A DNA stretch of 64,000 bases, taken from assembly GCF_040253615.1 (NCBI RefSeq), contig NZ_JBEJGY010000004.1, positions 3,224,001 through 3,288,000 of the forward strand, given 5' to 3'. This stretch comes from Streptomyces sp. Edi4. Lineage in GTDB: Bacteria; Actinomycetota; Actinomycetes; Streptomycetales; Streptomycetaceae. The notes beneath the pieces are model-generated. The model searched no databases, was not told the DNA's origin, and was given only the letters and a program-made list of their open reading frames with translations. The first letter of the stretch is position 1; the number at the start of each line of letters is the position of its first letter. The position numbers and the translations under genes are program-made. Shown one piece after another: positions 16,371 through 24,876 of the stretch.

Positions 16371-16601
16371 ATGTCCCAAGTCTTCTCCGAAGAGACCCAC
16401 CGCAACCTGCTCTCCCGCATCCCCCATTGCACCGGTCGTGAAGTGTCCGACTGGCTCCGCACCGTCGAGGAAGGCCCCTCCCTCTTCCGTTTCGAGGAGA
16501 AGGTCAGCTGGCTCCGGAGCGAGCACGATCTCACCTACGGGCACGCCAAGGCGATCATCCACGAGTACGACCTGAGGCGGGCCGCGCGCCGCCTGCTCTA
16601 G
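16371..16601 (+). CDS. DUF4287-type small protein
   Basis: The 76-residue product resembles the DUF4287 family: an N-terminal ETHRNLLSRIPHCTGREVSDW segment and a later VSWLRSEHDLTYGHAKAII stretch, which matches the typical two-helix pattern with a conserved GHA motif. Family function is unknown. The ATG at 16371 is preceded by GGAGG at six bases, a perfect Shine-Dalgarno site that decides the start among several upstream in-frame codons. It is monocistronic; the next gene begins over 300 bp later behind its own operator. Confidence 0.8.
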   Translation: MSQVFSEETHRNLLSRIPHCTGREVSDWLRTVEEGPSLFRFEEKVSWLRSEHDLTYGHAKAIIHEYDLRRAARRLL

Positions 16602-16932
16602 TTCCGCCCCGGACGCGTCCGGCTCTTGAAGTCCACCGAGAAAAGCGCATACCCCTTCGCCCCGCCGGCCCCCGCCGACGGGGCGTCGCGCCGCGCCCCG
16701 CCGAGCGGCCCCGCACGAACCGGCACCGCGTCCCGCCGAGCGGCCCCCAGCGAGCGGCCCCTGCGCGAACCCGCAGACCCGCCGCGCCCCTTCAGAAGGT
16801 GAACTCCCCTCCCCGCCAAGGCCCTTCACTGTTGCACCTCTTGACGCTCCCGGCGCCGAAGAGCACAGTGGCCGCGCAGCCCATCGTTGAGAGCGCTCTC
16901 AGAGCGCTCTCTTTCCGAGAGAGGCCCCCCAC
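16602..16932. other. Intergenic region upstream of the glucanase operon
   Basis: No gene is seen. From 16675 to 16790 a GAGCGGCCCC motif recurs three times in a run of imperfect repeats. The right end holds the LacI-type palindrome (16888-16910) and the GH16 Shine-Dalgarno GAGAGAGG (16916-16923). Confidence 0.5.
16888..16910. promoter_or_regulatory. Double LacI-type operator upstream of the beta-1,3-glucanase operon
   Basis: TGAGAGCGCTCTCA (16888-16901) is a perfect 14-bp palindrome, and a second partial palindrome AGAGCGCTCT (16901-16910) follows immediately. It differs only at positions 3 and 12 from the cellobiose repressor CebR box TGGGAGCGCTCCCA of Streptomyces. It lies 32 bp before the GH16 start, where a repressor would block transcription. 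A LacI-family regulator responding to laminari-oligosaccharides or cellobiose is the likely partner; none is encoded next to it. Confidence 0.75.
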
Positions 16933-18330
16933 ATGCGCCCCACAGCTCCCAGAGGCGGACCCGCGCGCCGCGCCCTCACCGCCGTGCTCTGCACCCTCGG
17001 GCTCGCCGCGGCCTCGGCCGCCGCCGTCGCCCTGCCCGCCACCGCCTCCGCCCCGCCGCCCCCCGCGGGCTGGACCACCGTGTTCACCGACGACTTCGAC
17101 GGCCCCGCGGGCTCGGGCCTGAACACGGCCAACTGGCAGTACACGACCGGCACCAGCTACCCGGGAGGCCCGGCCGGCTTCGGCACCGGCGAGGTCGAGA
17201 CGATGACCTCCGACACCTCCAACGTCGCCCTCGACGGCGCGGGCAACCTGCGCATCACCCCCCAGCGCGACGCCTCGGGCCACTGGACGTCGGGCCGCGT
17301 GGAGACCCGGCGCACCGACTTCCAGCCCCCGGCCGGCGGGAAACTCCGCATCGAGGCGCGCCTCCAGATGCCGAACGTGACGGGCGCCGCCGCCAAGGGC
17401 TACTGGCCCGCGTTCTGGGCGCTCGGCGCGCCCTTCCGGGGCAACTACTGGAACTGGCCCGGCATCGGCGAGCTGGACATCATGGAGAACGTCCAGGGCC
17501 TCAACAACAACTGGTCCACGATGCACTGCGGCACCAGCCCCGGCGGGCCGTGCAACGAGACCACCGGCATCGGCGGCCAGCGGGCCTGCGACGGCACCAC
17601 CTGCCAGGGCGGCTTCCACACGTACGCTGTCGAATGGGACCGCTCGGGGCCCGTCGAGCAGATGCGCTTCTACCTGGACGGCGTCAACTTCCATACCGTC
17701 AGCCAGAATCAGATGGACGCGGCGACCTGGACCAACGCCACCAACCACGGCTACTTCGTCATTCTGAACGTGGCCATGGGCGGCGGATTCCCCGGCGCGT
17801 TCGGCGGCGGCCCCGACGCCGGCACCGAGCCCGGCCATCCCCTGGTCGTCGACTACGTCACCGTGCGGCAGTCGGGGGGCTCCGGCACCACCCCGCCCAC
17901 CACTCCGCCCTCGGGCAGCCGTGACGCGTACGGCACCCTCCAGGCCGAGTCGTACGATCAGCAGTCCGGCGTGGTGAAGGAGGCCACCACCGACAGCGGC
18001 GGCGGCCAGGACATCGGCTCGCTGGCCAACGGCGACTGGGCGCTCTACAAGGGCGTCGACTTCGGTACGGACGCGGCCCGCCAGTTCGTCGCCAGGGTGG
18101 CAAGCGGCGCGGCCGGCGGGGTCAGCGGTCTGGTGGAGGTACGCCTGGACAGCCCGGGCAACGCGCCCATCGGCAGCTTCGCCGTGGCCAACACCGGCGG
18201 CTGGCAGAGCTGGCGCACCGTCCCCGCCAACATCGGCGCCACCACCGGCACCCATGACGTCTACCTCACCTTCACCAGCGGCCAGGGCGCCGACTTCGTG
18301 AACGTCAACTGGTTCGGCTTCGGCCACTGA
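16933..18330 (+). CDS. Secreted GH16 endo-beta-1,3-glucanase (laminarinase) with CBM6 module
   Basis: This 465-residue exoenzyme should hydrolyse beta-1,3-glucans such as laminarin or fungal walls. A signal peptide with basic start and hydrophobic core ends near residue 40 (PATASA). The GH16 domain (about 46-295) contains GELDIMENV at 179-187, with nucleophile E180 and acid/base E185, and the WPAFWALG segment before it. A Gly/Thr/Pro linker (about 312-328) leads to a carbohydrate-binding module of family 6 (about 333-465; start TLQAESYDQQSG, end VNVNWFGFGH). It is the first gene of a two-gene glucanase operon behind a LacI-type palindrome; GH64 follows after 14 bp. Confidence 0.93.
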   Translation: MRPTAPRGGPARRALTAVLCTLGLAAASAAAVALPATASAPPPPAGWTTVFTDDFDGPAGSGLNTANWQYTTGTSYPGGPAGFGTGEVETMTSDTSNVALDGAGNLRITPQRDASGHWTSGRVETRRTDFQPPAGGKLRIEARLQMPNVTGAAAKGYWPAFWALGAPFRGNYWNWPGIGELDIMENVQGLNNNWSTMHCGTSPGGPCNETTGIGGQRACDGTTCQGGFHTYAVEWDRSGPVEQMRFYLDGVNFHTVSQNQMDAATWTNATNHGYFVILNVAMGGGFPGAFGGGPDAGTEPGHPLVVDYVTVRQSGGSGTTPPTTPPSGSRDAYGTLQAESYDQQSGVVKEATTDSGGGQDIGSLANGDWALYKGVDFGTDAARQFVARVASGAAGGVSGLVEVRLDSPGNAPIGSFAVANTGGWQSWRTVPANIGATTGTHDVYLTFTSGQGADFVNVNWFGFGH

Positions 18331-18344
18331 GGGGACGGGCAGAG

Positions 18345-19544
18345 ATGAGATCCGTACGGCTCCTCCTTGCGGCCGCGACCGTGAGCGCCCTGCTGCTGTC
18401 CGGCACGTCCGGGGCGACGGCGACGGCCGCCGGCGCACCGCCCGCCGCCGACCCGGCCGGCTTCCCGATCGTGTTCCAGAACAACACCCATGGCGCGTAC
18501 GCCGATTCACAGATCTACGTCACCGTGCTCGGCCAGATCACCCCGGGCCAGTGGTCCTATCTGCGGCCCGACGGATCGAGCGCGCACATCAGCCACCTCG
18601 ACGCGAACGCGCCCGGCCACCTCTCCAAGCACGGTGTGAACTACCCGAACATGTCGTTCACGCTGGACCGGGCGGGAGGGCGGGTGCCGTCGCCGTCCTC
18701 GATCCGGGGCGGCCGGATCTACCTTTCCCTCGGCTCGCCGCTGTACATCCCCGTCTCGCCCGACGACCAGGGCTGGGGCGGCCCCGACCCCAACAACCCC
18801 TCCGACCCCAACGCCGACGTGTACTACGACTGGTACGAGTACACCTTCGTCAACGGCCAGGCGGCGTACGGCGGGAACACCACCCAGGTCGACCAGTTCG
18901 GCTTCCCGATGACCGCCCGGGTGCGCCAGACGTCCAGCGGTTACGACACCACCCGGGGCATCACGAAGTCCCGCGCCGAGGTCATGGCCGGGTACGCGGC
19001 GAACGTCGGGGCGGCGTTCAGGCCGCTCCGGTCCGCGTACCGGATCGTGGCCCCGCGCTCGGCGGCCGCCTTCCCCGCCGACTACCTGACCTCGGCCATC
19101 GACCGGGCGTGGAGCTACTACGCCACGCACCCCTTCACCCTGAGCGCGCCGGGCGAGACGTTCTCCGGGCGCGTCACGGGCTCCACCCTGACCTTCACCA
19201 GGAACGGGGCAGGGCCCTTCACCCTGAACAAGCCGACCTCGCGCGAGGTGATGGCCTGTTCGGGGGCGCTCGCCTCGGGCGGCGACGTGGAGAAGCGGCT
19301 CGGCGCGGAGTTCTGCGCCGCGTTCAACCGGGGCGTGGCCGAGGACACCTCGCTGTGGCACACCCCGTCCGCGTACTACCGGGGGACGGCCCCGAAGAAC
19401 GACTACGCGGCCTTCTTCCACACGGTGGGCCTCGCGGGGCGCGCGTACGGCTTCCCGTACGACGACATCAACGACCAGTCCTCCGTGCAGATCCTGGGCA
19501 ACGCGCAGGCGCCGACGGAGGTGACCCTGTCGATCGGCTGGTGA
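18345..19544 (+). CDS. Secreted GH64 beta-1,3-glucanase
   Basis: The 399-residue protein belongs to glycoside hydrolase family 64, whose members cut long beta-1,3-glucan chains to laminaripentaose. A signal peptide covers residues 1-29 (LLLAAATVSALLLSGTSGA core). The mature domain begins FPIVFQNNTHGAYAD, with RIYLSLGSPLYIP typical of the thaumatin-like half. E165 in YDWYEYTF and D183 in TTQVDQFGF are the probable acid/base pair by family analogy. C-terminal DDINDQSS is also typical. GAGGGGACGGGCAGAG precedes the ATG. It is cotranscribed with GH16 and ends before a strong hairpin; the two enzymes with different cleavage modes would work together on fungal or algal glucan. Confidence 0.92.
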   Translation: MRSVRLLLAAATVSALLLSGTSGATATAAGAPPAADPAGFPIVFQNNTHGAYADSQIYVTVLGQITPGQWSYLRPDGSSAHISHLDANAPGHLSKHGVNYPNMSFTLDRAGGRVPSPSSIRGGRIYLSLGSPLYIPVSPDDQGWGGPDPNNPSDPNADVYYDWYEYTFVNGQAAYGGNTTQVDQFGFPMTARVRQTSSGYDTTRGITKSRAEVMAGYAANVGAAFRPLRSAYRIVAPRSAAAFPADYLTSAIDRAWSYYATHPFTLSAPGETFSGRVTGSTLTFTRNGAGPFTLNKPTSREVMACSGALASGGDVEKRLGAEFCAAFNRGVAEDTSLWHTPSAYYRGTAPKNDYAAFFHTVGLAGRAYGFPYDDINDQSSVQILGNAQAPTEVTLSIGW

Positions 19545-19561
19545 GCGGCCCCGGACACGGC

Positions 19562-19601
19562 GAGGGGCCCCGCCCGGCAGCAGCGCCGGGCAGGGCCCCT
19601 C
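19562..19601. terminator. Bidirectional hairpin terminator between GH64 and the BI-1 gene
   Basis: Arms of 17 bp (19562-19578 and 19585-19601; GAGGGGCCC outer half) pair with one mismatch around a six-base loop. It sits between two convergent stop codons, 18 bp past GH64 and 16 bp past the opposite gene, so it can end both transcripts. Confidence 0.85.
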
Positions 19602-19616
19602 AGGGTGTCGCGTGGG

Positions 19617-20486
19617 TCAGTCGCCCTGGATGATCGCGATGATGTTCAGCATCTCGCGGTAGATCCACACCAGGGTCAGGGTGAGGCCGAAGGCCGCGAG
19701 CCAGGACTCCTCACGCGGCGCGCCGTAGGCGATGCCGTCCTCGACCTGCTTGAAGTCGAGCGCCAGGAAGCAGGCGCCGAGGATGACGCCGATGATCCCG
19801 AAGAGGATGCCGAGACCGCCGCTGCGGAAGCCGAGGCCGTCGCCGCCGCCGAAGACGGCGAAGAGCGAGTTGGTGATCATCAGCAGGACGAAGCCGATGG
19901 CGGCGGCCGCCACAAAGCCCTGGAACCGGCGGTTGACCCGGATCAGGCCGGTCTTGTACGCGATGAGCACACCGCCGAAGACCGCCATGGTGCCGAGCAC
20001 CGCCTGCGGCACCGCGCCGGCGGCGACGTAGGTGCTGATGACGCTGCTGATCACGCCGAGCGCGACGCCCTGCGTGGCGGCGTACGCCAGGATCAGCGCC
20101 GGGACCGGCTTGCGCTTGAAGGCCTGGATGAGGCCGAGGACCATGGAGACCAGGCCCGCCGCGAAGGCGACACCGATCGACGTGCGGATGTTGTCGGCGT
20201 CGACGGGCAGCATCACCCACGCCAGGATCGCGCCGACGACGACCAGGCCGAGCGAGATGGCGGTGCGGGTGACGACGTCGTCCATCGTCATGACGTTGCC
20301 GGCGGCGGCCGGCGGGGCACCGAACTGCGTGTCCTGCTGTGCGTACGGATTGGTCGCGTACGGGTTGGCGGGTGCCTGCGCGTACGGGTTGCCCCCGGCC
20401 TGCGGCTGCTGCGCGGTGTTGAATCCGGCGTAGCCAGTGTCGCGGCTGAAGCCCCGTCGCGAGAAGACCGGGTTGCTGCTCCTCAT
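19617..20486 (-). CDS. Bax inhibitor-1/YccA-family membrane protein
   Basis: This 289-residue protein has a soluble N-terminal tail rich in Asn-Pro-Tyr-Ala repeats (residues 28-52) followed by about seven transmembrane segments from residue 70 on. The hydrophobic pattern with FKRKPVPALILAYAATQG and the late acidic FLALDFKQVEDG helix is typical of the YccA/BI-1-like group, which includes pH-sensitive calcium leak channels. The ATG at 20486 follows GGAGGAG and gives the expected start MRSSNPVFSRRGF. Upstream in-frame codons run through the bldA tRNA and are not real. Function in Streptomyces is not known; membrane stress or ion homeostasis is plausible. It is transcribed alone, downstream of bldA and on the same strand. 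Confidence 0.88.
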   Translation of the reverse strand: MRSSNPVFSRRGFSRDTGYAGFNTAQQPQAGGNPYAQAPANPYATNPYAQQDTQFGAPPAAAGNVMTMDDVVTRTAISLGLVVVGAILAWVMLPVDADNIRTSIGVAFAAGLVSMVLGLIQAFKRKPVPALILAYAATQGVALGVISSVISTYVAAGAVPQAVLGTMAVFGGVLIAYKTGLIRVNRRFQGFVAAAAIGFVLLMITNSLFAVFGGGDGLGFRSGGLGILFGIIGVILGACFLALDFKQVEDGIAYGAPREESWLAAFGLTLTLVWIYREMLNIIAIIQGD

Positions 20487-20639
20487 CTCACTCCTCCATG
20501 GCCACCGTGCGCGGCCTTGCCGTCCAGGGTAATGGGCGCGCAAAGAATCCTCGTACTGCCTAAGGAGGATCTTCACGCGGGGATGAGAAGTGTGCAAGGG
20601 TCCGGCACCCGACGCGCGGGAGACCGGATTGTGCTGGAG

Positions 20640-20721
20640 TGCCCGGAGCCGGACTTGAACCGGCACGGCCCGAAGGCCAGCGAGGTTTAAGCTCGCCGTG
20701 TCTGCGTTCCACCATCCGGGC
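20640..20721 (-). tRNA. bldA: tRNA-Leu (anticodon TAA), the bldA tRNA
   Basis: On the minus strand the acceptor arms GCCCGGA (5', from 20721) and TCCGGGC (3') pair perfectly, with discriminator A at 20640 and no encoded CCA. The anticodon arm is GCGAG-CTTAAAC-CTCGC, giving anticodon TAA, which reads UUA. A long variable arm (TGGCC-TTC-GGGCC) marks a type II leucine tRNA, and GCCGG-TTCAAGT-CCGGC forms the T arm. In Streptomyces this tRNA is bldA, the only reader of the rare leucine codon UUA and a master switch for sporulation and antibiotic production. A TAGGCT at 20753-20758 is a good -10 element about 30 bases upstream. Confidence 0.95.
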
Positions 20722-21166
20722 CAGGGCGCGCGGCTCCGCGTTTCGCGGCACGAGCCTAGCCCGACGCATCCCCCGAACAGCGGAACAACCAGTCGATGTT
20801 GTCTTATTTTATTGACGCCTGAGGGTGCGTCAGCACAGCTCAATACGGTGTTGGCACATGCCGGAGGCGGTTGGCAGGGCGTCCGGGGTACCCCCATATG
20901 CGCCTGCGGAATGACGGAAAGTCGATGCCCGTGTGCGCCCCGCAGCCGATCCTCGCGCAGCCCGCGGGAGCCCGGCCCGCGTGAGTGCCGCGTCCCGGTG
21001 GCTCACGCGCGCGCCTCAGGGGTGCCGTCATACCTCAGGAGGACGCGCGGGGGCCTCCCGTCCGACTCAAGAGGGCCAGGAAAACGGGCACAGCGGGTGA
21101 CGAGGCGGCGTCCTCGGGCCGCGAGGATGGAACACGTCCCCGCAATCCGCTCGACAGGAGTACCCC
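20722..21166. other. Divergent intergenic region of bldA and the first ABC operon
   Basis: Its left part holds the bldA promoter (TAGGCT at 20753-20758, minus strand, with weak CTGTTC near -35). A locally AT-rich stretch at 20799-20813 precedes TGACGC-N8-GCGTCA, a 6-bp inverted repeat (20813-20832) that could be an operator facing the ABC genes. No gene is seen, and the short arginine-rich frames between 20840 and 21166 look random. Confidence 0.5.
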
Positions 21167-21937
21167 GTGACCACCATCCCCACCGCACACCGCGCGACCG
21201 CGGTGGCCGCCCGCGCCGTCGAACTGTCGAAGGTCTACGGCACGGGCGAGACCCAGGTGGTCGCCCTCGACCAGGTCACGGTCGACTTCCGCCAGGGCGA
21301 GTTCACCGCGATCATGGGCCCCTCGGGCTCCGGCAAGTCCACCCTGATGCACTGCGTCGCGGGCCTCGACTCCTTCAGCTCCGGCTCGGTCCGCATCGGT
21401 GAGACCGAGCTCGGCTCCCTCAAGGACAAGCAGCTCACGCAGTTGCGCCGCGACAAGATCGGTTTCATCTTCCAGGCGTTCAACCTGCTCCCGACGCTGA
21501 CCGCCCTGGAGAACATCACGCTCCCGATGGACATCGCGGGCCGCAAGCCCGACAAGCAGTGGCTGGACCAGGTCATCGCCATGGTGGGGCTCGCCGACCG
21601 GCTCGGCCACCGGCCCACCCAGCTCTCCGGCGGCCAGCAGCAGCGCGTCGCCGTGGCCCGCGCGCTCGCCTCCCAGCCGGAGATCATCTTCGGTGACGAG
21701 CCGACCGGAAACCTGGACTCGCGCTCCGGCGCCGAAGTCCTCGGCTTCCTGCGCAACTCGGTGCGGGAGCTGGGGCAGACCGTGGTCATGGTGACGCACG
21801 ACCCGGTCGCGGCCTCCTACGCGGACCGGGTCATATTCCTCGCCGACGGGCGGATCGTGGACGAGATGCTGCGGCCCAGCGCGGACGGGGTGCTCGACCG
21901 GATGAAGGCGTTCGACGCCAAGGGCCGCACCAGCTGA
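21167..21937 (+). CDS. ABC transporter ATP-binding protein, MacB/LolD type (copy 1)
   Basis: This 256-residue ATPase powers a FtsX/MacB-type ABC system. Walker A is GPSGSGKST (around 51-59), followed by a Q-loop region in FIFQAFNLLPTLTALEN, signature LSGGQQQRVAVARALA, Walker B IIFGDEPTGNLDSR and the H-loop VTHDP. These are the standard LolD/MacB-class motifs. The GTG start at 21167 has AGGAG at proper spacing. Its permease follows after an unusual 342-bp repeat-filled spacer, while in the paralogous pair at 56.7-60 kb the two genes overlap by 4 bp. Such systems export lipids, peptides or drugs, or transmit mechanical signals; the substrate is unknown. Confidence 0.93.
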   Translation: MTTIPTAHRATAVAARAVELSKVYGTGETQVVALDQVTVDFRQGEFTAIMGPSGSGKSTLMHCVAGLDSFSSGSVRIGETELGSLKDKQLTQLRRDKIGFIFQAFNLLPTLTALENITLPMDIAGRKPDKQWLDQVIAMVGLADRLGHRPTQLSGGQQQRVAVARALASQPEIIFGDEPTGNLDSRSGAEVLGFLRNSVRELGQTVVMVTHDPVAASYADRVIFLADGRIVDEMLRPSADGVLDRMKAFDAKGRTS

Positions 21938-22279
21938 CCCGAGCCACCGGGGGCGTTGCCCCCGAACCCCCTGGGTCCGCCCCCGGCGTGCGCGGTGCCG
22001 CTGGGGGCGACGCCCAGACCCCCCAGGTTCGTGGCCCCCGGGCCCCGCATTCGCACCCGGTACCGCTGGGGCGCCGCCCCCAGGCCCCCGCTCCGCAAAC
22101 GCCGGAGGGGCTGAAGTGCCCGGGGCGCGCCCCGCGGGGCGAAGTGCCCGGCTCTCGCCCCGAAAGCCGAAGTCCCCGGCAGCGCCCGAAGCCCCAAGTG
22201 CTCCGGGCGCGCCCCGAAAGCCGAAGCCCCCGCCCCCTCCCTCGCGTCGTCGTATCTCACCAGGACTGAGTAGAAACCC
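21938..22279. repeat. Repeat-filled spacer inside the first ABC operon
   Basis: This 342-bp gap between the ATPase and its permease contains hairpins such as GGGGGCGTTGCCCCC (21951-21965), a variant of the dispersed repeat with GCCGGAGGGGCTGAAG (near 22101), and two copies of GCGCGCCCCG and of CCCCGAAAGCCGAAG between 22120 and 22250. No gene is seen. The hairpins could lower permease expression relative to the ATPase, which is inference. Confidence 0.65.
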
Positions 22280-24811
22280 ATGTTCAAAACCGCCCTGCGC
22301 AACGTGCTCGCGCACAAGGCCCGGCTGTTGATGACGGTGCTCGCCGTCATGCTCGGCGTCGCCTTCGTGTCCGGCACGCTCATCTTCACCGACACCCTCG
22401 GCAACGCCTTCCGCCACCAGTCGGCCAAGAACTACGACAAGGTGGCCGTCGCCGTCACCACGTACGCGAGCGCCGACGACACCGACCGCGAGGCCGGGAT
22501 CAGCGAGCAGACCCTCCAGAAGATGGCGAAGCTGGACGGCGTCGCCTCCGTCACGGGCCGTCTCGACGGCTTCGCCGGGGTGGCCGGCACCGACGGCAGG
22601 CTGATCGGGCAGGGCTGGGCCAACAAGGGCGGCAACTTCGCCCCCGGCAAGGACGGCAAGGACCCCTCGTACACCTTCGCCCAGGGCTCCGGCCCGGCCA
22701 GGGACGACCAGATCGCGCTCGACAAGGACACCGCCGCCAAGGGCGATTACACCGTCGGCGACAACGTGCGGGTCGCCACCAACGGCCCCGTCAAGTCCTA
22801 CAAGCTCACCGGCATCTTCACCACCGAGGACGGCGCGGTGAACGCGGGCGGCAGCCTGGTGCTGTTCGACACCCCCGTCGCCCAGCAGCTCTACCTCAAG
22901 CCGGGCTACTTCCAGAACGCGAACGTGACGGCCGTCCCCGGCGCCGACGCCCAGAGGATCCTCACCGGCATCGAGCCGCTGCTCCCCAAGAACGCCGAGG
23001 CCAAGACCGGCAAGGCGCTCGCCGACGAGGAGGCCAAGAACATCGAGACGGGGCTGAGCGGCCTCAACCAGATGCTGCTCGGCTTCGCCGGCATCGCGCT
23101 CTTCGTCGGGATCTTCCTGATCTCCAACACCTTCACCATGCTGGTCGCCCAGCGCACCCGTGAGCTGGCCCTGATGCGTGCCGTCGGCGCCTCGCGCGGC
23201 CAGGTGCGCCGCTCGGTGCTGACCGAGGCGCTGGTGGTCGGTGTGATCGCCTCCGCCATCGGCTTCGGCCTTGGGCTCGCCCTGGCGGCCGGGCTGCGGT
23301 CCGTGATGAGTTCCTTCGGCGCCAAGCTGCCGGCCGGCCCGATGATCGTGTCCGCGACCCCGGTCGTCGCCGCGCTCGCCGTCGGTGTGTTCGTCACGCT
23401 GCTCGCCGCCCTGCTGCCCGCCTGGCGCGCGGCCAAGATCCCGCCGGTCGCCGCGATGAACAGCGTGCACGGCGTGGCCACCACCAAGTCCCTGGTCGTA
23501 CGCAACTCCATCGGCGGCGTGATCGCGCTCGGCGGCGCGGCCGCCATCGTGGCGGGCGCCGCCGCCGGCAAGGACGGCAAGTACCTCATCGGTCTCGGCG
23601 CCTTCCTCGCCCTGGTCGGCGTCATCATCCTGATCCCGCTGCTCTCGCGGCCGGTCATCGCGCTGGTGCGCCCCGCCATCGCCAAGGTGTTCGGCGTCTC
23701 CGGCAAGCTCGCAAGCCAGAACGCGGTGCGCAACCCGCGCCGCACCGGCGCCACCGCGTCGGCGCTCGCCATCGGTCTCACCCTGGTCACCGGCCTCTCG
23801 GTGCTGGGTGTGACGATCGGCGCCGCCATCGACAAGGTGACCACGGACAACATCAAGGCCGACTACATGGTCCAGATGGCGTCCGGCCGCTCGGGGCTCG
23901 ACAACGACGTGGTCTCCGCGCTGCGCAAGGCACCCGGCGTCACGGCGGTCTCCCCGAAGCAGTCCTCGTATCTGAAGATCGGCGGCACCGAGCAGTCGGT
24001 GGCCGGCGTCACGCCCGGCGACATCGAGAAGGTCCTCGCCGTGGAGCCGGTGTCGGGTTCGCTCGCCACCCTGGGCCAGAACCAGATAGCCGTCGACGAC
24101 ACCACCGCCGCCAAGCACGGCTGGAAGGCCGGCTCGCGGGTCCCCGTCGAATTCGAGGACAAGAAGAAGACCGAGCTGACCATCGGCGCGACGTACAAGG
24201 AGAACGAGTTCCTGGACTCCGTCCTCGCCCCGACCGCGCTGCTCGACCCGCACGGCACCAAGCCCTACATCCCGCAGGTCTTCGTCAAGGTGGACGGCGG
24301 CGCCACGAGCGCCCATGAGAAGGCCCTGGTCGACGCGCTCGGTGACAACCCGGCGATCAGCATCATGGACCAGCAGGACATCCGCAACGCGTTCGGCGGC
24401 ATGATCAACACGCTGCTCAACATCATGTACGGGCTGCTCGCGATGGCCCTGATCATCGCGGTCCTCGGTGTCGTCAACACCCTGGCGATGTCGGTGTTCG
24501 AGCGCCAGCAGGAGATCGGGATGCTGCGCGCGATCGGCCTGGACCGCCGCCGGGTCAAGACCATGATCCGCCTGGAGGCCGTGGTCATCTCGCTGTTCGG
24601 CGCGGTGATCGGCGTCGGCCTCGGCTCGTTCCTGGCCTGGGCCATCGGCCAGACCATCAAGGGCTCGATCCCCGGCTACGCGCTGGTCATGCCGTGGGAC
24701 CGGATCGCGCTGTTCCTGGCGCTCGCCGCCCTGGTGGGCGTGCTGGCCGCGATGTGGCCGGCCCGCAGCGCGGCGAGGCTGAACATGCTGACCGCGATCA
24801 AGACCGAGTAG
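22280..24811 (+). CDS. FtsX/MacB-type ABC transporter permease (copy 1)
   Basis: The 843-residue membrane protein has duplicated FtsX domains: an N-terminal TM helix (residues 15-38, LLMTVLAVMLGVAFVSGTL), a large extracellular region (about 40-255), a first three-helix FtsX block (about 260-400, with ELALMRAVGASRGQVRRSV), a middle hydrophobic region with further helices (415-530), a second outer domain (540-700), and a final FtsX block (710-843, with QEIGMLRAIGLDRRRVKTM). This twin layout is usual for actinobacterial members. It pairs with the ATPase at 21167. A perfect hairpin terminator follows 30 bp after the stop. Confidence 0.9.
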   Translation: MFKTALRNVLAHKARLLMTVLAVMLGVAFVSGTLIFTDTLGNAFRHQSAKNYDKVAVAVTTYASADDTDREAGISEQTLQKMAKLDGVASVTGRLDGFAGVAGTDGRLIGQGWANKGGNFAPGKDGKDPSYTFAQGSGPARDDQIALDKDTAAKGDYTVGDNVRVATNGPVKSYKLTGIFTTEDGAVNAGGSLVLFDTPVAQQLYLKPGYFQNANVTAVPGADAQRILTGIEPLLPKNAEAKTGKALADEEAKNIETGLSGLNQMLLGFAGIALFVGIFLISNTFTMLVAQRTRELALMRAVGASRGQVRRSVLTEALVVGVIASAIGFGLGLALAAGLRSVMSSFGAKLPAGPMIVSATPVVAALAVGVFVTLLAALLPAWRAAKIPPVAAMNSVHGVATTKSLVVRNSIGGVIALGGAAAIVAGAAAGKDGKYLIGLGAFLALVGVIILIPLLSRPVIALVRPAIAKVFGVSGKLASQNAVRNPRRTGATASALAIGLTLVTGLSVLGVTIGAAIDKVTTDNIKADYMVQMASGRSGLDNDVVSALRKAPGVTAVSPKQSSYLKIGGTEQSVAGVTPGDIEKVLAVEPVSGSLATLGQNQIAVDDTTAAKHGWKAGSRVPVEFEDKKKTELTIGATYKENEFLDSVLAPTALLDPHGTKPYIPQVFVKVDGGATSAHEKALVDALGDNPAISIMDQQDIRNAFGGMINTLLNIMYGLLAMALIIAVLGVVNTLAMSVFERQQEIGMLRAIGLDRRRVKTMIRLEAVVISLFGAVIGVGLGSFLAWAIGQTIKGSIPGYALVMPWDRIALFLALAALVGVLAAMWPARSAARLNMLTAIKTE

Positions 24812-24841
24812 GCGCCGACCGACCGGCAGGACAGGGCGGTT

Positions 24842-24876
24842 GAAGGGCCTCGGAGGAGTGACCTCCGAGGCCCTTC
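24842..24876 (+). terminator. Perfect 15-bp hairpin terminator of the first ABC operon
   Basis: GAAGGGCCTCGGAGG (24842-24856) pairs exactly with CCTCCGAGGCCCTTC (24862-24876) around AGTGA. It is 31 bp after the permease stop. Its right arm is also the first unit of the 17-bp tandem repeat that follows. Confidence 0.85.

Noticed and set aside
20487..20897. N-terminal extension of the BI-1 protein to 426 residues
   Set aside because: It would translate through the bldA tRNA; the ATG at 20486 has a perfect GGAGGAG site.
21035..24316. 1093-codon minus-strand open frame under the first ABC operon
   Set aside because: Stop-poor antisense frame of high-GC coding DNA; the plus-strand ATPase and permease have complete motifs.
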